This document shows positions 47,715-52,361 of a stretch of 52,361 bases of DNA, in pieces (position 1 is the first letter of the stretch; each line of letters begins with the position of its first letter). A program made the translations under genes and the position numbers. The DNA is taken from NCBI GenBank assembly GCA_009780015.1, contig WRAW01000008.1:1-52361 (forward strand), read 5' to 3'. The notes under the pieces were generated by a model. It saw nothing but the letters and a program-made list of their open reading frames with translations, ran no database searches and was not told the DNA's origin. The stretch is from Defluviitaleaceae bacterium. Its GTDB lineage: Bacteria; Bacillota; Clostridia; Lachnospirales; WRAA01.

Positions 47715-48506
47715 AAATAGTATACGAGCATTCGCATTTGAATGGAAAAGAATTCTTGCAAGTACGGCGTCCGGCGGAGTTGCAAGAAATAATTGATGTT
47801 ATTACGAGCATTAACGGAGATGTGTGGAAGAAATCAAGTGAAGAATCAAAAAATAAAAGGGCGATAAAAAATGGACAACCTTTTGCTAAAGTATACGACC
47901 AGAAAAGCATAAACCGGCAATTCAAGGAATCTTTCAGAACACATGGCTGGAGCAGAAAATTGCATAAATACTTTGCTACGCCTGATGAACGTGTGGCGCG
48001 TGAGATTATGGGCTTGCCGCCAGGTCAAGCAAAAGAAATAATAGAATCATATCAATTAACACCATACAGACGAAGCAACGAAACAGACTTTATGAAAAAT
48101 GGGATAGCTATTGAGGTGCAGCTTGGCAAATATTCTTTTGTCGCCTATGACTTTTTTGTAAAGCATATGGCCTTTTTTATATCTGGAGATATATAGTTAA
48201 CTCCCTCTGAAACAGTAACAAATAACTAGTCTTTTTTCCGCAAATCGTCGTCATCTCCTTCTAGCGAACCACTGCGGGTTCGCGTCGTCGTCGATTCCTA
48301 GCTTTGCGAAAAAAATCCTGCGTTCTTTGCTACTGTTTCAGAGGGAATTAACTATAGATGTAGGCGTTGAAATAATACCGACTGACAAGATGCTAAAATA
48401 CATGGACAGCGGACCGGCGAACTATGAAGGTGAAATATTCAATCTTTACAGGCAAGGAAGAAGCACGCCTGCGGTTCCCTTGTGGGTTCTAGGAATTGAG
48501 CCCTGA
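47711..48506 (+). pseudogene. BglII/BstYI-like restriction endonuclease gene interrupted by a palindromic element
   Basis: MKIVYEHSHLNGKEFLQVRR...IAIEVQLGKYSFVAYDFFVKHMAFFISGDI | element | DVGVEIIPTDKMLKYMDSGPANYEGEIFNLYRQGRSTPAVPLWVLGIEP*. Confidence 0.85.
48194..48354. repeat. 161-bp palindromic element inserted in the endonuclease gene, TA duplication
   Basis: TAGTTAACTCCCTCTGAAACAGTA.. / ..TACTGTTTCAGAGGGAATTAACTA; core TCTAGCGAACCACTGCGGGTTCGCGTCGTCGTC; TA at 48192-48193 and 48355-48356. Confidence 0.92.
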
Positions 48507-48641
48507 TTATACCTGTTGTAAGCCTCTTGTCGATACGTCTTAAAAACGGGCTATAATTTTCTATTGTAAATAGGGTTCGCTTTCGGTATAATATACTTAG
48601 GAGAGTATTATCGCAGATGTGATTGAAGAGATGTGATTGCC

Positions 48642-49739
48642 ATGAAAAAAGTTATAATAGCGCTTGTTGTGCTGGTAATTCTTGCGGGGTCGGGCCTTGG
48701 GGTTGCGGTCTTGTTTGTTATACGCGGCGATTATGGGAACGGTGAACCTGTGCTTGCGGCAAATCAAGTTCCTGTCTATCGGTTGGGCGCGGCTGAGCAG
48801 ATATCTATGGAACTGCTTGCCAATCCTCCCGAGTCGCCTCAGCGCGGCATGTACCAAGTGTTTGTGGCGGGGCTGCTCCTGGGTGAGTTCGAGACGATAG
48901 TTCAGGCGCACGACGCGGCCAGCAGTTTCGACAACGTGTTCATCAGGCAGGTCGGGAGTCATAGTGCTGTGTGGGATAATTACCCGCCTTTTTTCGTATT
49001 TTTTGATGAGACTACATATGATGAGTTTTTAGACTTTGGTGAAGCTGTGGCATACGCGCGCCGGAGTCCTGTTTCGTATATCTATCATAGGCGGGATCAG
49101 TCGCGGATATGGTCGCACGAGGAGGCGCGCGGACTGCCGGAGTCGCATATGATATATGGTGTGCCGCAGATATACCAGCTGCCTGCGCTGCCGCGGGGGT
49201 GTGAAGTTACGTCTCTGGCAATGATATTGAATTTCCGCGGGATATATGTCGACAAGATGCAGCTTGCCGACGAGGTTCGCCGTGATCCGACACAGGGAGG
49301 TATTGTTAACGGGCGCGTGTACATGGGCGACCCAAACTATGGCTTTATCGGTAACATGCACGATATTACCGAATTTGGATACGGCGTGTACCACCGCCCC
49401 ATATTTGATCTGTTGCGCAGCTATTACCCAAACCAGGCCGTAGACCTGACGGGTGCGGAGTTTGACGACTTGCTGCAGTTTGTTGCGCGTGATATACCCG
49501 TATGGATCGTTACAAATACTAGATTCCATTACTTACCTTCATATCAATTTTTTACGGCGCACACTCCCGGTGGAGAGAGAAGCGCGACTTGGCGGATGCA
49601 TGCCGTGGTCATCACGGGTTACGATCAGTCGCATATATTTTTCAACGATCCGCTTGGTAACGCAACATTCGCCCCGCGTTCGTCGTTTGAGGCCGCGTGG
49701 GTACAGATGGGAAGCCAGGCCGTCGCGCTGTCCAGATAG
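48642..49739 (+). CDS. C39-like family peptidase, membrane-anchored
   Basis: YGVPQIYQLPALPRGCEVTSLAMILNFRGI and MHAVVITGYDQSHIFFNDPLG. Confidence 0.8.
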   Translation: MKKVIIALVVLVILAGSGLGVAVLFVIRGDYGNGEPVLAANQVPVYRLGAAEQISMELLANPPESPQRGMYQVFVAGLLLGEFETIVQAHDAASSFDNVFIRQVGSHSAVWDNYPPFFVFFDETTYDEFLDFGEAVAYARRSPVSYIYHRRDQSRIWSHEEARGLPESHMIYGVPQIYQLPALPRGCEVTSLAMILNFRGIYVDKMQLADEVRRDPTQGGIVNGRVYMGDPNYGFIGNMHDITEFGYGVYHRPIFDLLRSYYPNQAVDLTGAEFDDLLQFVARDIPVWIVTNTRFHYLPSYQFFTAHTPGGERSATWRMHAVVITGYDQSHIFFNDPLGNATFAPRSSFEAAWVQMGSQAVALSR

Positions 49740-49745
49740 AGTATA

Positions 49746-49908
49746 GGGCATGTTGACACTGATGTCCCGCACGTCTTTGCGGTTGGGATTTCCACCATGC
49801 GGTGTCCCATCTTCACTTGTATGACTTTGGGCACACGGCGTCACCGGCTTCTTGCCTGTTGAAAACCCGCGTCGCAAATCCACACGGTTCATTAGTGTCA
49901 ACACGCCC
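49746..49908. repeat. 163-bp palindromic element with TA duplication, divergent core
   Basis: GGGCATGTTGACACT.. / ..AGTGTCAACACGCCC. Confidence 0.85.
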
Positions 49909-49939
49909 TAGAACCTGTTCTTATTAGCAAGGAGATACT

Positions 49940-51052
49940 ATGCCAAAATATTCACCTCGCCGCGCAAACAACTTCATGCTTCTGAGTATACTGCTCGGTA
50001 ACGTGCTGGTATCCCTGATATACTTTACAGCGGGCTACATACTACAAATATCCGGCGAGGCCGGCGTGGCACTGGTAAGCCTGATTTTGCAGCCCGGCGT
50101 TGCTATCATAATCGGGCAGCTTAGTGTGACTATTATACCGTTCTTTGTTTATCTGCTGGTGACGGGCCAGCGTATAGCGGATGTGCTGCCGCTCAAGCCG
50201 ATTGGCCCGCTCAACCTGTTCCTCATAGCGTTGATTACGGTCACACTTATGCCGCTCGCCACATTACTTAATATAATTACTATGTTCTTCATGGGCATTG
50301 ACAACAATGTCGCAGAGATCGTCGGCGAGATAAGCCAGACAAACTTCGGTCTCGCGTTCATAATTATTGCCATTATGCCGTCAATATTTGAAGAAATTGC
50401 CTTGCGCGGCGTAGTCCTCAGCAACTACCGAAACGTCGATATTCACAAGGCCGCCTTGGTAAACGGTCTCTTCTTCGGCATATTCCATCTCAATCCGATC
50501 CAGTTTCTGTACGCCTTCCTGCTTGGCTATGTCTTCGCGTTGATGGTGTTCTATACTAAGAGCATCTATTCCGCGATATTCGCTCACTTTGTGTTCAACG
50601 GCACGCAGATACTGCTTGTGCGTTTCGCGCAGCAATATCTGCAGCATCAGGCGGCCCAGGGGGAAGTTATCCCCATGCCTGATGTGATGTCGCCTGAAAT
50701 GCTCATCACATCAATGATCTCATATGCGATCGTTGCCGCGATCTTCACGCCTGTAGCCGTAATATTGTTCAAGTCGTTCAGGAGTATAAACCGCAAGAAC
50801 TTCCTCAAGGAGGAATTCGAGACGCGACCTCTGGAAACGGGAGGAGCCAATGACCATGGCGGACTTGCGGTTTCGACCTGCGGGACAGGCGGATTCGATT
50901 CCGCTGACTTTGATACGGCGCACGTAAAGCTGCCCGATGCCGACCCAAGCACACAAGACGGGTTCCAAGGCGATCAGCGCATAATAACGGCGGGCTTCGT
51001 GCTTACTATAGTCCTTTACATCGTATTTGTAATTATTGTTGTAACGTCATAG
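49940..51052 (+). CDS. CPBP-family intramembrane metalloprotease
   Basis: IFEEIALRGVVLSNYR, NGLFFGIFHLNPIQFLYAFLLGYVFALMVFYTKSIYSAIFAHFVFNG. Confidence 0.9.
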   Translation: MPKYSPRRANNFMLLSILLGNVLVSLIYFTAGYILQISGEAGVALVSLILQPGVAIIIGQLSVTIIPFFVYLLVTGQRIADVLPLKPIGPLNLFLIALITVTLMPLATLLNIITMFFMGIDNNVAEIVGEISQTNFGLAFIIIAIMPSIFEEIALRGVVLSNYRNVDIHKAALVNGLFFGIFHLNPIQFLYAFLLGYVFALMVFYTKSIYSAIFAHFVFNGTQILLVRFAQQYLQHQAAQGEVIPMPDVMSPEMLITSMISYAIVAAIFTPVAVILFKSFRSINRKNFLKEEFETRPLETGGANDHGGLAVSTCGTGGFDSADFDTAHVKLPDADPSTQDGFQGDQRIITAGFVLTIVLYIVFVIIVVTS

Positions 51053-51059
51053 GCCGGAT

Positions 51060-51182
51060 GTATCGCGGTTCCGTATGAAAATCGGCCTCTAGCTATGCTG
51101 GAATTGATTCAAAGCCGTAAATTCCACACTCGCTTTCGGCCGTTTTCGGATCGGAGCTGCTGTATTGGTTGAATACAGGTTC
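51060..51182. repeat. Degenerate palindromic element, right arm GAATACAGGTTC
   Basis: Ends with the family arm; partial inner symmetry (GAAAATCGGCC / GGCCGTTTTC). Confidence 0.4.
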
Positions 51183-51205
51183 TGAAGATATTAGGAGGGG
51201 ATGAC

Positions 51206-52207
51206 ATGAATTTAGCAATTGTCGGTGCGACGGGGGTTGTTGGCCGAGAGTTCATCAAGATTATCGAGCAGAGGGACTTTGTTTATGACAGTCTTCGCTT
51301 ATTTTCATCGGCTCGCTCGGCCGGTAGCAGTATGACGGTAAAGGGCAAGGATTACATCGTCGAAGAGTTGACCGAAGATTCGGGCGCGGAAATTGATATC
51401 GCGCTGTTTTCAGCCGGAGGCGGTACATCGAAACGCTTCGCGCCGATTTTCGCCGACAAGGGCGCGTTGGTCATAGACAACAGCTCTGCCTGGCGCATGG
51501 AGCCGGACGTGCCGCTGGTCGTACCGGAGGTCAACCCGGCGGACGCCGTACTCCACAAAGGCATTATCGCGAACCCAAACTGCTCTACGATACAGGCTGT
51601 TGTGGCACTCAAGCCTCTTCAAGACTCCTACGGCCTCAAGCGGGTGGTATACTCCACATACCAGTCGGTTTCGGGCGCGGGCGCGGCAGGCATACGTGAC
51701 CTGGAGCAGGGAATACTCGGCAATTCTCCCACCAACTTCAAGTATCCGATTGCGGGCAACCTTATTCCGCAAATAGATTCCTTTCTTGAGAACGGCTATA
51801 CAAAGGAGGAGGTCAAGATGGTCAATGAAACCCGTAAAATCATGGGCTTGCCCAACTTGCGCGTGACTGCCACAACCGTACGCGTCCCAGTGGTCAGCGC
51901 GCACAGCATTTCCATCAATGTCGAACTAGAACGTACATTCGATCTGCCTGACGTATTCAGAGCGCTGCGCGAGGCCAAAGGCATTATCGTACAAGACGAC
52001 CCTTCCGCCGGCGTATATCCCATGCCGATAACGGCCGCCGGACGCGACGAGGTCTTTGTGGGCCGGATCCGCCGCGACGAAAGCGTTGAAAACGGGCTGA
52101 ACATCTGGTGCGTGGCCGACAATATCCGAAAGGGTGCGGCCCTAAACGCGGTTCAGATAGCCGAATTGATTAAGAACCAGCGGTCAATAACACTCAACGC
52201 TGTCTAG
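51206..52207 (+). CDS. asd: Aspartate-semialdehyde dehydrogenase
   Basis: NLAIVGATGVVGREFIKIIEQRDF, NPNCSTIQAVVALKPL, YQSVSGAGAAGIRDL. Confidence 0.95.
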   Translation: MNLAIVGATGVVGREFIKIIEQRDFVYDSLRLFSSARSAGSSMTVKGKDYIVEELTEDSGAEIDIALFSAGGGTSKRFAPIFADKGALVIDNSSAWRMEPDVPLVVPEVNPADAVLHKGIIANPNCSTIQAVVALKPLQDSYGLKRVVYSTYQSVSGAGAAGIRDLEQGILGNSPTNFKYPIAGNLIPQIDSFLENGYTKEEVKMVNETRKIMGLPNLRVTATTVRVPVVSAHSISINVELERTFDLPDVFRALREAKGIIVQDDPSAGVYPMPITAAGRDEVFVGRIRRDESVENGLNIWCVADNIRKGAALNAVQIAELIKNQRSITLNAV

Positions 52208-52221
52208 AAGGCCGAACTCCA
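52174..52221. repeat. Left half of a palindromic element overlapping the asd 3' end
   Basis: GAACCAGCGGTCAATAACACTCAACGCTGTCTAGAAGGCCGAACTCC aligns with the 32287 left arm GAACCTGTGTTCAATACCGCTCAACGCTGTCCAGAAGGTCGATTTTCC; preceded by TAA 52171-52173. Confidence 0.75.
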
Positions 52222-52263
52222 CCCCACGAAGCCAGAAGCGGGCTTCGTGGGGACGGTGAATTG

Positions 52264-52359
52264 TCAAGTCAAGAGCAACAGTTCAGCAGGAGTTTTAAAA
52301 CCAAGCGATTTTCTGGGACGATTATTAAGCAGAGACATGATCTGCGAAATACGTTCAGA
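52264..52359 (-). mobile_element. 3' end of an IS30-family-like transposase gene (inverted copy, truncated by window edge)
   Basis: Reverse complement of 3-98; encodes the same SERISQIMSLLNNRPRKSLGFKTPAELLLLT*. Confidence 0.85.
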
Positions 52360-52361
52360 GG

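Noticed and set aside
6924-49908. Palindromic elements considered as retron msr/msd or IS200/IS605 ends
   Set aside because: No reverse transcriptase or Y1 (TnpA/RAYT-like) gene in the window, and the target duplications (TA/TAA) do not fit IS200/IS605 insertion.

Overview
The window looks like a contig from a spore-forming anaerobic Firmicute (Clostridia-like). Support: a GerAB/GerAC pair, SpoIIR, an FtsW/RodA + PBP2 pair, rubrerythrin, desulfoferrodoxin and an [FeFe]-hydrogenase. About 40 convincing CDSs are present. They include two large surface proteins, an M55 aminopeptidase, a 1,460-residue acyl-CoA-dehydratase-activase-type protein, a minus-strand PerR/oxidative-stress/hydrogenase/pentose-phosphate block, an Opp/Dpp-type ABC transporter with a ROK regulator, ZapA, U32 peptidase, adenine deaminase, a decayed BglII-like restriction-modification pair and Asd. 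Both ends of the window are the 3' end of an IS30-like transposase in inverted orientation (123 bp identical). The most unusual signal is a dispersed set of palindromic elements, typically 161-164 bp. Most share a conserved core (two CGTCGTC..CCTAG units around GCGTACC-N-GGGTACGC) but have copy-specific arms that stay complementary within each copy. They are flanked by TA or TAA duplications. Copies sit exactly on stop codons, between operon genes, inside a restriction endonuclease gene, inside each other, and within the 3' end of asd. No tRNA, rRNA or CRISPR array was seen. All functional calls come from reading the sequence; no database search was run.
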